A stretch of 64,000 nt of DNA. Source: Isochrysis galbana (taxonomy: Eukaryota > Haptophyta > Isochrysidales > Isochrysidaceae). Below, piece after piece: positions 1-11,115 of this stretch. Location: NCBI GenBank assembly GCA_018136815.1, contig CM030943.1, positions 2,201,370 to 2,265,369 of the forward strand, written 5' to 3'. Numbering within the stretch: the stretch's first letter is position 1; each line of letters begins with the position of its first letter. Under the pieces are notes generated by a model. It was not told the origin of the DNA and did not search any database. It was given only the letters and a program-made list of their open reading frames with translations. The translations under genes and the position numbers were made by a program.

Positions 1-543
1 CAGGGAGAGTGCGAGTTTGCATGCCACGATATGAGACAACTGCCGCGGGAGTGGGAGCACGAGTTCGACGCAGTAGTCGACAAGGGCGCGCTGTGTGCCG
101 CTGCCTTTGGGGGCGAGCGCTCGGCGGCCGCCGCGCTGCACGAGTGCGCGCGCGTGGTGCGACCGGGCGGCGCGCTCTTCTTCATCACCGAGGACCCTCC
201 CGAGCTGCGCGCCGAGATGCTCCTCGATCATCTAGGTAGCGGCTGGTCCTTCCCTGCAAGTGTGCAGCTCGACCACCACAGCTCCGATGACAGCGCTTCC
301 AACGAGGCCGGCGAGAGCGAGTCGTGGCGAGTCACGCCATCCTCGGCGAGCGGCGAGGCTCGGGTAGGCGCAAAGCGGCAAGAGCGCGACTGCATCGAAC
401 GTCCTTCCGATGAAAATCTGAGAAGATCTGACCATGCGAAGGGTTCCAGAAACATGCCTAGCGCGAGTGAGAGGGGCGATGATGAACAGCATGATCGCGT
501 GTACTACCTGTATGCCGTCAACAAGCAAGAACCCGCAAGGTGA
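1..543 (+). CDS. Class I SAM-dependent methyltransferase, C-terminal part (5' end outside window)
   Basis: The frame is open from base 1 to the TGA at 541-543. It encodes the second half of a Rossmann-fold methyltransferase. The stretch FDAVVDKGAL resembles the motif after the acidic SAM-binding strand in METTL12/METTL13-like protein lysine methyltransferases, and ECARVVRPGGALFFITEDPPELR matches the post-catalytic strand and helix of that group. The last ~90 residues are low-complexity, rich in Ser, Asp, Glu and Arg, and end in RVYYLYAVNKQEPAR, which could be the terminal beta strand. The SAM-binding glycine motif would lie upstream of the window. The substrate cannot be told from this fragment. 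An ATG at 31 exists, but homology continues upstream of it, so it is not taken as the start. Confidence 0.7.
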   Translation, partial: QGECEFACHDMRQLPREWEHEFDAVVDKGALCAAAFGGERSAAAALHECARVVRPGGALFFITEDPPELRAEMLLDHLGSGWSFPASVQLDHHSSDDSASNEAGESESWRVTPSSASGEARVGAKRQERDCIERPSDENLRRSDHAKGSRNMPSASERGDDEQHDRVYYLYAVNKQEPAR

Positions 544-1015
544 ACAATCTTAAATGCTCGATGTCGTGCTTCTTGCCGAGAACTTGCGTTTCGTGCATGC
601 CATTCACTGGTCGGGCTGTGGAGCATACTGCACGTCCTAACCTAACGTCGTAACCTCACGTGCACATAGTGCAGCGAGGGCGTGGTGACCGCGGAATCGT
701 AGACCATCGGGCACCTGCGCCTCGCTCCTTGGGTTCTTGCTTGCACACACTCACATGAGCAGGCAAAGCCTAAGGTGTGGGCCTGAAGAGCCCTAGGCCT
801 TGGGCCAAGCAAAGCCCTGAGACAACAGCTCTGGCGTCCTCAGCAGTGGGGTCAACTATACGGGTAACAAAATGGAGGGGGCGAATGGTGAATCTAGGCG
901 CCCATCGGGCAGTATGAGAGCCAAACACAAACCAAGCTAGCTAACAAGTGTGAGTAAGGAGCACGCACGTCCAACTTTCAATCTTCTCCATCCGTTCTTG
1001 CCTTTTGTCTTCTCA
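544..1015. other. Intergenic, no gene seen
   Basis: This is the 3' flank of the methyltransferase. No ORF with family resemblance, RNA gene or strong repeat was seen. Confidence 0.5.
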
Positions 1016-1611
1016 CAGAAAAAACTATCGTTATAGTTTCAGCGATGGAGCGCGCGGCGCCGACCGCTCCCCGCCCTCCCAGCCCCCCGCCGTCACGACG
1101 CCCCACAGGGGCCGACCGAAGCCGCCGGAGCCGAAGCGCTCGCAGGCCGCTGCCCCACTTGACCAAGACGTCGACATGGCCACGTCGCCCTCTCCTCCCT
1201 TGCAGCCACAGAGACAGGGAACAGGCAAAGTCCTGTTCCATGCAGAACAGCAGCAGACCCAGAGCCAAGCTCTGCCGCCCAACTCCTATGCCATGTCACC
1301 CCCTCAAGGACTCCCCATGGGGTGTGGCAGCTCTGCTGCCACCCCCATGGAGGCAACTCCTACCATTAGTGCACCCCTCGGGCCTCGGGGGCGGGCACTT
1401 CACACAACAATCTCTCATGGGGATGGGGGCCTTTAGCCTTTACGGCCTCCAACAATGCAAAATCCAACAACCAAATGTCCTACGCGCAAGCGGCTGGCCC
1501 AAAAAGCAAACAACCAATGGGGACACAATAATCCCCACCTCCTCCCACCCATCACCCTCCTCAACCCTCGCGCAAACGCGCGGATCCTCAGTCGGATCTA
1601 GGCTCAGGTAG
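1016..1611 (+). mobile_element. LINE/retroposon 5' fragment (MERA-type ORF)
   Basis: It starts with the stem-loop AACTATCGTTATAGTT, followed by ATGGAGCG at 1045 and a 188-codon ORF beginning MERAAPTAP. The same start (stem-loop then ATGGAGCG plus a GCC/CCG-rich run) occurs at 11117, 45478 and 59096, and in altered form at 24299. Internally, PPPWRQLLPLVHPSGLGGGHFTQQS resembles a segment of the 334-aa ORFs at 11146 and 45501. No reverse transcriptase follows, so this is a 5' piece or a diverged non-autonomous copy. The function of the ORF is unknown. Confidence 0.6.
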
Positions 1612-1735
1612 AAATATGCAGTTTTTACTACCCAAATATGCAGAGAAAATATAAAATATGCAGAATATATGCAGTTCGTCACCCAAATATGCAAAAAATA
1701 TGCAAAACATATCTTATATGCGTAGGCAATAGCAA
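1598..1735 (+). repeat. Six-slot word island A (word ATATGCA)
   Basis: Lead-in CTAGGCTCAGGTAGAAAT is followed by ATATGCA at about 1614, 1636, 1656, 1667, 1687 and 1698. The lead-in and spacing match the islands at 2541, 5258 (minus strand), 44937 and 47422, but the word differs. It lies directly 3' of the MERA-type retroposon fragment. Confidence 0.75.
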
Positions 1736-1872
1736 TTATAGGCGTGGGCGTGAGACACATGCGAATGTTAAGTGAAAGTGAGGGAGGAGAGAAAGCAGAG
1801 AGGGGGGGGGGAGGGAGAGAGTGAGGGAGAATGCAAGTAAGTAGCTAGCACATGAACCCCTTCATTCAAGCA

Positions 1873-2100
1873 TCACGCACCTTCTTGCTCTTGCTTGCGC
1901 TTGTTGCGATTGAAGCGCAACATCAAAGACGCACACACTTGGTCCCCAAGGGACCTGTCCCTCACAGATGGAAACATGAGGGCTAGCAACGAAAACACAC
2001 GCTCACATGCAGCGGAATTTGGGCTAAGACAAAGGGCAATCCTAGCTGCTAGAGCCCATGTTGGAAAGCGGCTATGATGAGTTGCCCACCACCCGAGCAC
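1873..2100 (-). pseudogene. hAT transposase C-terminal dimerisation domain, remnant
   Basis: The minus-strand reading contains WWATHHSRFPTWALAARIAL then PNSAACERVFSLL, the hallmark of the hAT C-terminal dimerisation region (W..., FP.L...A, SaaaERvFS). It ends in a basic tail, LMLRFNRNKRKQEQEG. No catalytic region precedes it in frame. An overlapping second version of the same domain lies just upstream (2165-2497), so this is an isolated C-terminal fragment of a degraded transposon. Confidence 0.75.
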
Positions 2101-2164
2101 GGCTTTGGAGAAAATCTTGACATCGGATTGGTCTATCGGTTGCGCAAACGCGTAGTCTTAAAGA

Positions 2165-2497
2165 CTACCGTGTAGTCTTGGGAAGCAAAGAAAACACACG
2201 CTCACATGCAGCTGAATTGGGCGTCATGCTGAACGCAATCCTCGCTGCAAGTGCCCATGTTGGGAATTTTGAGTTGTTAGATGCCCACCAAGCAAGCACC
2301 TGCTTCGTGAACGTTGGCACATGTGTGTGATCAATCCGAGTCCCGCGACATGCGATCAAGTATGTGGGAAGCTCATCAAGCAACCTTTGTGTAACAGATG
2401 GTAAATGGCTGAACGCAGGAATCTCGACGAGCTGATGGACCCAAAGCGCATCCACCTTGCCGTGGGCAATGGCTGGATTGAAGGTGACGTCGCCCAC
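2165..2497 (-). pseudogene. Second hAT transposase C-terminal fragment
   Basis: It encodes LPTYLIACRGTRIDHTH...VLAWWASNNSKFPTWALAARIAF and PNSAACERVFSLL, then breaks off into PKTTR. It is closely related to the 1873-2100 fragment, so the same domain is present twice in tandem, both on the minus strand. This is more likely a local duplication than two insertions. Truncation right after ERVFSLL makes it non-functional. Confidence 0.75.
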
Positions 2498-2540
2498 CTC
2501 GCAAAGGGGGATTATACTCGTAGATCATAGGGGATTATAC

Positions 2541-2640
2541 TTAGGCCCTGGCCAAAATGTCCAGTTTTTCTTGCCCAAATGTCCACCGGAAATGTCTCAA
2601 AAATGTCCAATTTTGCACCCAAATGTCTCAAAAATGTCCG
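2541..2640 (+). repeat. Six-slot word island B (word ATGTCC)
   Basis: Lead-in TTAGGCCCTGGCCAAAAT is followed by ATGTCC or ATGTCT at 2557, 2579, 2592, 2603, 2623 and 2634. The offsets 0/22/35/46/66/77 match island D almost exactly, and the four non-variable spacings equal those of island A. Confidence 0.8.
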
Positions 2641-2822
2641 GTTGCGCAGTTCCGCACATGCGCTATATAACACATATGTATGTAAGTATTACGTATTATT
2701 CATACAAATACTAGTAGTACTATATACGTGGTAAGTAGTAAGGGCGGGAGGCGGGAGGCGGGAGAGAGAGGGGAGAGGGTAGGGTAGTAAGAGTAAAGGG
2801 CGGGAGAGGGGGGGTAACAAAG
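2641..2822. repeat. AT-rich then purine-rich tract; LTR element target site
   Basis: A TATA/ATAC-rich stretch is followed by degenerate GGGCGGGAG repeats. The last five bases, CAAAG (2818-2822), are repeated after the 3' LTR at 4780-4784. Confidence 0.7.
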
Positions 2823-3173
2823 TGTCGGATCCAGAGTATTTCCACAATACTCTAGACGGATCCGATGGCTTGTGTGTCTTTTAACTTTAGGATGGGCATT
2901 GTTTCTTGAGGGGTGATCGCCGTTTACTTCGAGACTCTTCGTTGTGGCTTCGTTTCGGTTGGCTGCATTCTTCTCCGGACTCGTTTCTTTGATTGTGGCG
3001 ACTGTTTACGTGAGTTTTCGGAGTGTCCCTTTGTTGACTGGGCGGTTTTGTGAGTGATGTGTGATCGTGGCTTGTGTCGCCATGTAGCGCGCGCGCTCTC
3101 TCTCTCTTTCTCAAGACTGTGCTCTATGCCCCTTGAGACTTGCCCCACGAACAAGCATTCGCTTGTTTCGACA
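2823..3173 (+). repeat. 5' LTR (351 bp)
   Basis: Terminal dinucleotides are TG...CA. It is identical by eye to 4429-4779. It contains an inverted repeat near its start (AGAGTATT...AATACTCT) and CT-microsatellite sequence. Confidence 0.9.
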
Positions 3174-4428
3174 GTTTGAAGACATCCCCCACTCACTTGC
3201 ACGCCCTCGCCGCGCCTCGCCGCCCATTGCGCCGCGCACGAGCCCATTCATGTGCATTGCGCGCATGCCCGGCTGCACACCACTCGCTGTCCGACACCAC
3301 CGGCCTGATGGGGTGAGCTTGGCTCGTCTCTTTGGCGCCGAGCGCGGTCAACCTGCCTTCCCTCGCCATTCCCCCACCCCTCGCCACGCCTCCGCCTCTC
3401 CAAGCCTCCGCTTTCCACCCTACTCACCATTCTTCCCATCTTCTTCATCTTCTCGCCTGCCCGTTGCCTTTCCCATATGTTGCTCCCTTCTCTCTTGGTG
3501 CTTGTTGGCTGAGCTCTTGCTAGCCTCAAGTTTTTAGGCTTTCTTTCTCTTGACTTCTTCCTCCTTGTCGTCCTCATTCTCATCAATCGGTTCGACGAAG
3601 ATGGTTGTAGACAAGATGGCTTGATGTGTTGTTTGGTTCTGTGTTCCCGATCCCGACGTGCAGCTGCTTGCGTGTCCGTCCGTTCGCGTTGAGTGGGCTG
3701 TTGGGTCTCCCTCGCTTTCTGCCTTGTCCTTGAGCTTTCTCTCGAGCTTTCTCTCGATCTTGCTCTCGATCGCGCGTTCCTTTTCAGCGGCCTTCAGCCT
3801 CGGTCCCTTGGTCAATCCTCCTCCCTCGATTGCGTCATGTTTTGAGCCGTGTTTCTGTTCTTGTTCGTTCTCGATTTGGCTACGGCCACCCTTCATTCTC
3901 AGTCCGGCTATGCGCCACCCAGTTCGGCTATTTGCCTCCAGGTTCCAGGTTCTTGATTCTCGATGATTCTTGTTTCATTCGGCTCTAAATATGATGTATT
4001 CAAGGTACTAGGTTGATCGGGGGTCGACGTTTATTGGTTTCTGTTGATGTTCTCGAGTTCCGTTTCAAGTTCAAGTTCAAAGATTTGAGAGAAGACTCGG
4101 TTCTTGGTTGATTCTTGGGATTCCTTGACTCCCTTGTCACGTTGTTTGTTCGGATTGTGAGCTACCGTGCGTTCGGAGTGTGTTCGTGTGCCCGTAACGT
4201 TCTCATTAGGGATGTGCGCCCCGAGTGAGACTTGTCTTCAAACCAACCATGTGTTCTTCATGTTGGTTTAACCCACTGAGTGCGCACACTCTTTGGGGTG
4301 AAAGGCAAGAGGGCCTCGTTCACTTGTGTTTGTTTGTGCATGTCAGACTTGTGTGTGCCTCATGGGGACGCCTGTGAGTGTGCTGTACAAGTTTGACTCG
4401 CGCGGACGCTCGACATTTAGTCGGGGGG

Positions 4429-4779
4429 TGTCGGATCCAGAGTATTTCCACAATACTCTAGACGGATCCGATGGCTTGTGTGTCTTTTAACTTTAGGATG
4501 GGCATTGTTTCTTGAGGGGTGATCGCCGTTTACTTCGAGACTCTTCGTTGTGGCTTCGTTTCGGTTGGCTGCATTCTTCTCCGGACTCGTTTCTTTGATT
4601 GTGGCGACTGTTTACGTGAGTTTTCGGAGTGTCCCTTTGTTGACTGGGCGGTTTTGTGAGTGATGTGTGATCGTGGCTTGTGTCGCCATGTAGCGCGCGC
4701 GCTCTCTCTCTCTTTCTCAAGACTGTGCTCTATGCCCCTTGAGACTTGCCCCACGAACAAGCATTCGCTTGTTTCGACA
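4429..4779 (+). repeat. 3' LTR (351 bp)
   Basis: Second copy of the LTR, preceded by the G-rich polypurine-like tract and followed by the CAAAG target duplication. Confidence 0.9.
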
Positions 4780-4902
4780 CAAAGGGCGGGAGAGGAGGGG
4801 TAGTAAAGGCGGGAGAGGGGGGGGGGGGGGGGAACCGCGGGGGCGGCGGAGAGAAGAGGAGAGCGAGAGAGCGCGAGCGCGATCCGCAGACCGCAGACCG
4901 CA

Positions 4903-5008
4903 GACCATCATGTTTGGCGATGGACAAATGAGTGCCTTGGCCGATCAGATTCAATGTGGGTTGATGTTGCGGTATAATCACACCGCGGTGACCTTGAGTA
5001 AGGAGTGA
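4903..5008 (+). pseudogene. hAT transposase C-terminal tail, remnant
   Basis: The plus-strand reading MFGDGQMSALADQIQCGLMLRYNHT parallels the tail of the hAT fragment at 1873-2100 (LMFPSVRDRSLGDQVCASLMLRFN). Only the last ~30 residues remain. It is in the opposite orientation to the other two fragments, and the LTR element lies between them. Confidence 0.55.
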
Positions 5009-5257
5009 GAGTAATACGTTAGTAGAGTGCGTGTGTGATGTGTGTCATTGTGCAAGTACTTTAATAATTAACGTTGCGCAAACGAGAGTCAATGAGTGTC
5101 AATCCTCGCTCTATCTAGGTGAAAAGTGAAAAGCCCATTCATGTAGCCAAATACAGATAGCAGCGGCGGCGGGGCTATATGCAATATGCTATATGGCTAT
5201 GTATAGGTATAGGTAGCTAGGTCAGGCTAGCGCGCGAGCGCGGGAGCGCTCGCGCCT

Positions 5258-5360
5258 CGCAAAATATTTGCGAAATTTGGGGCAGTGAACGCGAAATCTG
5301 AGCGAAATATCCGAAGAAATTTGGGCGGGTTTCAAACGAAATTCTGACCTGGCCCTAATA
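5258..5360 (-). repeat. Six-slot word island D (word ATTTCG)
   Basis: Read on the minus strand, the lead-in ATTAGGGCCAGGTCAGAAT is followed by ATTTCG-type words at offsets 0, 22, 34, 45, 66 and 77. The layout matches island B to within 1 bp. On its downstream side are TATAG-type AT repeats (about 5175-5220). Confidence 0.8.
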
Positions 5361-6258
5361 CTAGATAGTAGTTAACAATCACCGTTTGGCCCCCCTAATC
5401 CCCTAATACTTCGCCAGCTGGGGCCGCCCCTCAGCTGGCCCAACAAGCCATCGGCGGCCGGCAGTGGGGATACTTGAATTCCATTTGCGCGGTTGACACT
5501 CCCTGAGGAACAATGCACTTTTAACGGTACTCCGAGGCTGCGTGCGGCGAGAGAAAAAGAAAAGAAGCCGCTGGTAGTAGAGTAGTAGTAGTGCGAGGTC
5601 TACTTGATATAGCATAGGAGTATAATAGATACGTGGATGGAGAAGGAAGGAGAGTGTGGAAGGCCAAGCCAGCGATGGCGGGGCTTCCACGCCGAAGGTC
5701 GAGAGAACGAGGGAGCCGTCGTCCGCGTCCCTCTGTCCCTCGGTGTCGCTGACCCTCACGGGTCGGGGGTCGACTGGGGCAACGGAACAAACTGGCCTGC
5801 CGCGTGCTCATCACATTGGAATAGTCTGTCGCAGCGCCAAACGGACCGCAAGAGAAAGGGAGAGCAGCCCTCTCCACCAGGAAGGAAGAGGAGAGAGAGA
5901 ACAGCCCACAATAGACTTTTGATAGGGCGCATGCAGACCACGAAAAGAGGCGCGCATCAAGGTACGCGGGACGTACCGGCCTCCTGCCGCACGTATGGAG
6001 GCTTCGGAGAGACAAGAGGGGGAAAAAAGTCCATGTAGGCGTGCTACGAGCTGTGCCTTGTTCGAGGAAAAGTCAAAGTCTCTTGTGCAGGATGCTTGAA
6101 TATTTGAGGGGAGACGACCTGGCAGGCAGTCAGTGCGAGAGCCGAGGCGAGGACCAGAAGTGGTGCAATCAGCTGCTCGTTGCGCAGACTGTCGGAATCG
6201 CATCAGCCGGCATGACCAGAAGTGATGGCTTAGGGACAGGTGCAGATGGCTGATCGCA
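5361..6258. other. Intergenic, no gene seen
   Basis: ORFs here have no recognisable family and overlap on both strands. The right end is the 3' flank of the MYB gene. Confidence 0.5.
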
Positions 6259-9085
6259 TCAAGATGCGACACCGGTGCGCGCCGCTTCGAAGCTGGGTAG
6301 ACCAGTGCTGCTCATGCCGGCTGATGAGAGGAGAGCCTGCATATTTTGCGCCTGGCGCGCTTGCACTCGCGCGCGCTGCTGCAAGCGGTTCCATCGGTTG
6401 CGAATTGCCTGCACAAACGCGTCAAAGGAGCACCACATGAGACATAAGGCTGAAGGCCATCAACAACCAATGCCTAGGCGATACAGCCGAGAGCGTATGC
6501 ACCTGGTCTGTCCGGGACGGCAGGCGCGCCGCAACGGCGCACCACCGTGGTCCCAGATCACGGACTGCGCTCACGATGATCTCGTCCTCCTCGGCCGACC
6601 ATGACGTCCGTGGGCGCTGAGGGTCGTCGCCATCTTCATTGACCGCGCCCTCAGCCGATCGCGCTCCACGCCGGGCGGCCGCATGCGAGGCGGCTGGGCT
6701 TGAGGTTGGTGCTGTAGACTCGTCACCTGCTGGGCGATGATGCGCTCCATCCATGAACACGCGACCGGAGTTCGAATCATTCGCGGCCCCAATGTTTGCC
6801 CAGCTTTGGTCTTCCTCTTCCTTCAGACGCTTCCACCGGTTGCGAACCTTCAGGGCCGGGGACAGATGGGGATGTTGGTGCACTGACGAACGCAGCTGAG
6901 GAGCTTCAAAAAGCATGATGGGCGCAGTGGCGCGGAGTGTACACACCGAGTCATCCGACCGCCCAGGGAGGTGTGGTGCGATCAGTCGCCAGCGCATCCC
7001 CATCGCTCTGACACAAGCACGGATGGTCTCGTCTTCCTCAGGTGACCACGCCTTCCGATTCACCTACGGAACGGTGCACACAGCCAGAGCCCACTCGTGA
7101 GCATTGGGCGTTCGGCGGCCCTGGTAGAAGTGCAAGGGCGAGATGTGAGCAGGCAGCTCACCGCGACAGACTTGGAGCCCGATCCCCGCGCTTGGGAGCA
7201 AGCCTCAGCCTCAGCATGCATGAGGCGAGATGCAGCGGCGGCGGCGGCCGCTGCTGCCACGTTAGCATTATGAGCCACATCAGCTTGCGTATCGGTACCA
7301 TTTGCCGATGCATTACTCAACGAACGCGGCCCACGCGCAGCGGCCGCCGCTTGCGCCGCTGCCGCAGCATCCGCCGCTGCGGCGGCCTCACGGGCGAGTC
7401 CGTCTAGTCGAGCAGGTTGCGCCTTGGCGGGTAGTGGCGGAGTAATCCCAGCTCCCACGCCCGAGACCCATTTGAAGGCCGTAGGTGCCGGATGCGCGGC
7501 CTCGTCGCGCGCCGCAACCGACGACGACGGCAATGAACCGATCGCGCTGCTGGCCGGTGATGGACTGGGGGCACCGCCTACGCTGCCAGGCCTCGCCACG
7601 CTTGGACCGGTGCTCATCTGCGACGCAGCCCCTTCTGAACCTCCGACGCAACTCGATGCCGGTGCGGGAGCGTTGTGGGCGCGCAGCCCAGCCGGAGAGT
7701 CGGGCGTTCCACCTCTGACACGGCCTCCCAATGGGAGGCCGAGACTGGAGAAGCGCTGCCCGACAGAATGCGGGCCTTGAGCCATGGTCTCCTCGGCAAG
7801 GCGGGTGCTGTTGAGTATGCCACCGGTGCAATCGGTGGAGCCGACACTGGGAAGGCCCAGCTTGTCATTGGTGAACTGGACACCTTCGAATGGGAACACA
7901 CTGCCCATCGCGGAAACAGCATTCGCCGCCGCCATGGCCTGCGCCTCCAGGTGCTGTATCGTTCCCTATGCCAAAATGGGGCAGGAGGGCCAATGAGGGT
8001 GCGGCGGATCCCGTCACGAACGGCGGCACGGCATTGCACGACAGCGCTGAGCGCCGAATGAGTCGGTGCGCCTTTGGGACAACAGTGAGACGTACCTGCG
8101 GCGCGTACCCGAGACGACGCGAGGCATCGGACAGCCTGAGGAGCTCTTGTTGTAGTGCGGCAAACGGAGGCCTCGCGCAACCGGGGAACACCCCGAGCAT
8201 GTCGCCGGAATGGCTCGGCAGTGGGCTGCGCGTGGTGGCCGTGGTACCCGGCGTATTGGTCAGCACAACGCCTTGCCTGCTCACCGAGAGGTCCCCAAAG
8301 GTGTGCGCACCTCGGGAGCCCAGCGCCTGCACCACATGGTTGCCACTCAACCCTTCTGCAACAGGTGCGCCACTCTGCGCCCATGGCGAATTGGCTAGGC
8401 CGCTAGCCGCGGAGCCCGTGGCACATGCACATGGAGCGGAAAGCACCCGTTCGATGAACGGGGGAATAGGTGCGGGCAGCAACGGGGGGTGGGAGCCGGG
8501 CAGCGGCTCGGCTCCCTCAAGCGCAGAAGCTTCTACTGGGGCGGAGATGTGACGCACCATTGCCCGAAAGCAAGCGGGTGCACCGGCAGGAGCCGCAAGC
8601 TCTGACCTCCGCCTGTCAGTCGCGGCGCGCTTAGCAGGATGGTCAAGCAAATCTGCGAAATCAAAGTTAGGAGAGTCGGCTGGCACCTCACTGCACTTGT
8701 CGTTGGGCAGACCGATGCCCTTTTGCCTAGCCAGTTCATCACGAAATATGGAAGTGTACAACGGCGTCTCATCCACGACAGTAGATGTGCCCGTTCCAAA
8801 AGCTCGATCATCTTCCGAAAGCCATGCCGCTTTGGCCGATCCCACGACGCCTTGTCCATCTTCACCTTCCGCCTCGGCAGGTCTGACAGTGGCTAAAGAA
8901 CACGAGTTCTCAAACGGGGCGATGTCGCCTGCAGCACTTCGTACCAGCCACGAACCAGCCGGGGCGTTGGCTTTGACGTAGGGGCTCAACATGTGCGAAG
9001 GAGTCGTATCAGCGCTTGAGCCCCCGTCGTAGTGGAAGAAGGCATCGGTGTTACTGGCAGAGAGCAAAAACTCGCTGGCGCCCAT
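6259..9085 (-). CDS. Two-repeat MYB/SANT DNA-binding protein (5 exons, about 801 aa)
   Basis: Predicted exons on the minus strand: 9085-8096, 7965-7162, 7063-6947, 6847-6503 and 6408-6259. All junctions are in phase 0, with GT...AG introns (donors GTACGT, GTGAGC, GTGTGT, GTGCAT). Residues about 601-645 and 718-762 are MYB repeats with the tryptophan pattern KAWSPEEDE...RWRLIAPHL...VRNRWKRL and TSWSAEEDE...RWCAVAARL...IRNRWNRL. Each repeat is split by an intron just before its (V/I)RNRW helix. The repeats are separated by ~70 residues instead of being adjacent as in plant R2R3-MYBs. The first ~600 residues are disordered, Ala/Pro/Ser-rich, with poly-Ala. It is probably a nuclear transcription factor; targets are unknown. 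The start MGASEFLLS at 9085 was chosen because upstream readable sequence lacks coding character. Confidence 0.85.
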
Positions 9086-10890
9086 TGTGTTTGACTGAGA
9101 AGGGAACGGCGACACAGAGAGTGAGGGAGGAAGCACGCTGTGTGCACGAGTCAACAGGAGCACTAGCAGGCCCTCGGCTACGACCACACGCAGGCGTTGT
9201 CGGTTCGACCGCTGGCTTGTCTTGCCGGTCGCGCCACCAGGCTTCGACCAGCCGACGTGGCGCAGAAGCGGCAGCAAGTCGCCTAGGCATTGAATTCTTT
9301 CCCTTGCATGGCTTGCAATGCATGGCGTTGCCCACTCCCCCGGAAATCTCGCTCCGCTCGCGCCCCCTAACAGCGCTAGTTCCACCCACCGAACCGCCAC
9401 CATATTGTGCCGACTGCATCGAAAACGTACAGCCACGATCGGTAGCTTTCCGCCTTGTCTCCACGCCCAGAAGACAGCGCACACTGCCGAAAATGGGTCA
9501 GACTGGTGTCGTGCCTGCACGCCTTGCCCAGGTCTGAGGCGCGCGACCGCTCGCTGGTATTCACCCATTCATCTACCCGTTGCCAACCGTCGATTCCTAA
9601 CCGCCGCCTCTCCTCCTGGGTCCTATGCCCCACTCTCCCTGAGTTTTGCTTCTCTGCGTCTCACCATTTTGTCCAGAAAATTCGACTCGTCGGCATACCC
9701 GTCATGAAACTCAAACAGCAGCTCGTCAGAGAGCATGGCGTGACCTGCACGCGCTCGCGGTGTGGCATGCGGTGAGATTGTGTGTGCGCTACAACGCCTC
9801 GCTCGCCGCCGAACGATGGAAAAGGAAGAAGGAGAGAGGCAGGGAGGTGGGAAGAGAGAAAGAGACGAACTGCCACCGTCAATCCCTCTCCTCTCCCGTC
9901 TCTCCCTTTCGGCTGCAGCGGCGCGTGCGTGTGCGTGCGCGCGTGTTGTGTCGCGTGTGGGTTACGCACCGTGCCGCGCTCTGCCTGCGCACGCTCCCAG
10001 CCACAGCCGCACCACAGCTCTGCCTTCTCCCCCCCCCCCCTCTCTCGCTCTCGCTTTGAGAGGCCACGCTCCCCAGCACGGCACGGAAAGAGACCGAGTG
10101 ACTATTCATTAAACAGCGCTGAGTTATACGTCTCCTCAGGGTGCCCCGCATGGTCCCCTCGCTCCCCCCCACGCCTCCTCTCTCGGCGCACCGGTGTGGA
10201 CGCGACGCGGGGACAGCGGGGAAGAGGCTTTGAGAAGCTTCTCTCCCCACTGAGAAACTTCCACCTGCTGCGCAGAAGTTTCTCTCCCGTTTCCAGCGCC
10301 TCCGCGCGGGGGGGAGCCGTTGCGGGGGGAGGGCGCCCGCGCGCGAAGGGGGGGGAAAGGGGATCTTCCATCGGGGAGGAAACCTCCCCGTTGCGCTTCT
10401 TCTCTATGCCGAGGTGGAAAAAGGGAGGAAGTCCTCCCGTCATCAGCATCCCCCCGCGCGAAGGGGGCCGAGGGATGAGGCGAGACCATTGGATGGGAAT
10501 CTCAGGGTCGATCGAGATTGGGGAGGAGAAACGCGGAGCTCCCTCTCTCGGAATGGGGGGTGCTCATGACTGATGACGGGAACAGGCCGAGCCACATTAA
10601 AGCTCCCCGGCGTCTGGAAATAGATGCGCGGGGGGGGGGGGGGGGGGGGGGGTGGCTGTGTTTGTTGGTGAGATTTGCACCCTCCTCTCTCCCCTCTCCA
10701 TCCAGAACGCTTGCCGCCAATCTTTTCTTGCCGCCTACTGCGGCCCGCTTTTCCTATATTCACAATATATATAGAAATGACATGTATATTTGTTCTTCTG
10801 CTCGTACTCTATAAAGTACATATACATATACATATACCAGGCATACAGCATACATTCTACTGTTCACTGTTCTACTAAGGTCGTTTGCCT
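9086..10890. other. Intergenic, low-complexity and homopolymer-rich
   Basis: This is the upstream flank of the MYB gene. It includes GT/GC-rich repeats near 9925-9960, an imperfect palindromic purine/pyrimidine block near 10215-10420, and an uninterrupted G run at about 10630-10652. Overlapping ORFs on both strands have no recognisable domains. Confidence 0.5.
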
Positions 10891-11115
10891 TCATTTGGTA
10901 CCCCTCGTTTCCAAATATGCGGGTCGTCCCCCTCGCGCACTTAGCCAGGCCCTGAACGTGGGAGAAAATCCGGGCCCCTCGGCCCCTCCCCCCCAAAAAA
11001 GTGGCCGTGAATACAAACCAACAAACAAATGGCGAAGATTTTTTCGTTTCATGCTCTCATAATAATGACACAACATAGAGACCTTGCCTTGTCTCTCCTT
11101 TACCATGACTCTGCT
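10891..11115 (-). pseudogene. Part of an unidentified ORF interrupted by the 11.1-12.3 kb retroposon
   Basis: On the minus strand this reading (VKERQGKVSMLCHYYESMKRKNLRHLF...) continues, across one copy of the target duplication, from the reading 12548-12262 (...VSRLRCGSRVM). If the retroposon is removed, the frame is open through the junction. No family is recognised. It could also be chance openness in GC-rich DNA, and the far end overlaps a dispersed repeat. Confidence 0.3.

Larger units (their letters stand above)
2823..4779 (+). mobile_element. Non-autonomous LTR retrotransposon, complete, with target duplication
   Basis: Two direct repeats of 351 bp (2823-3173 and 4429-4779) start TGTCGG and end TCGACA. 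By eye they are identical. They flank 1255 bp of internal DNA. The 5-bp sequence CAAAG lies immediately outside both ends, the expected integration footprint. A G-run (GTCGGGGGG) before the 3' LTR fits a polypurine tract. The internal region has no gag, protease, reverse transcriptase or integrase, so it must be mobilised in trans (TRIM/LARD-like). Identical LTRs imply recent insertion. No tRNA primer site starting TGG directly after the 5' LTR was seen, so strand assignment is tentative. Confidence 0.9.

Noticed and set aside
7890..8552. Plus-strand ORFs over the MYB gene
   Set aside because: Shadows of the minus-strand MYB exons, which carry the spliced MYB repeats.
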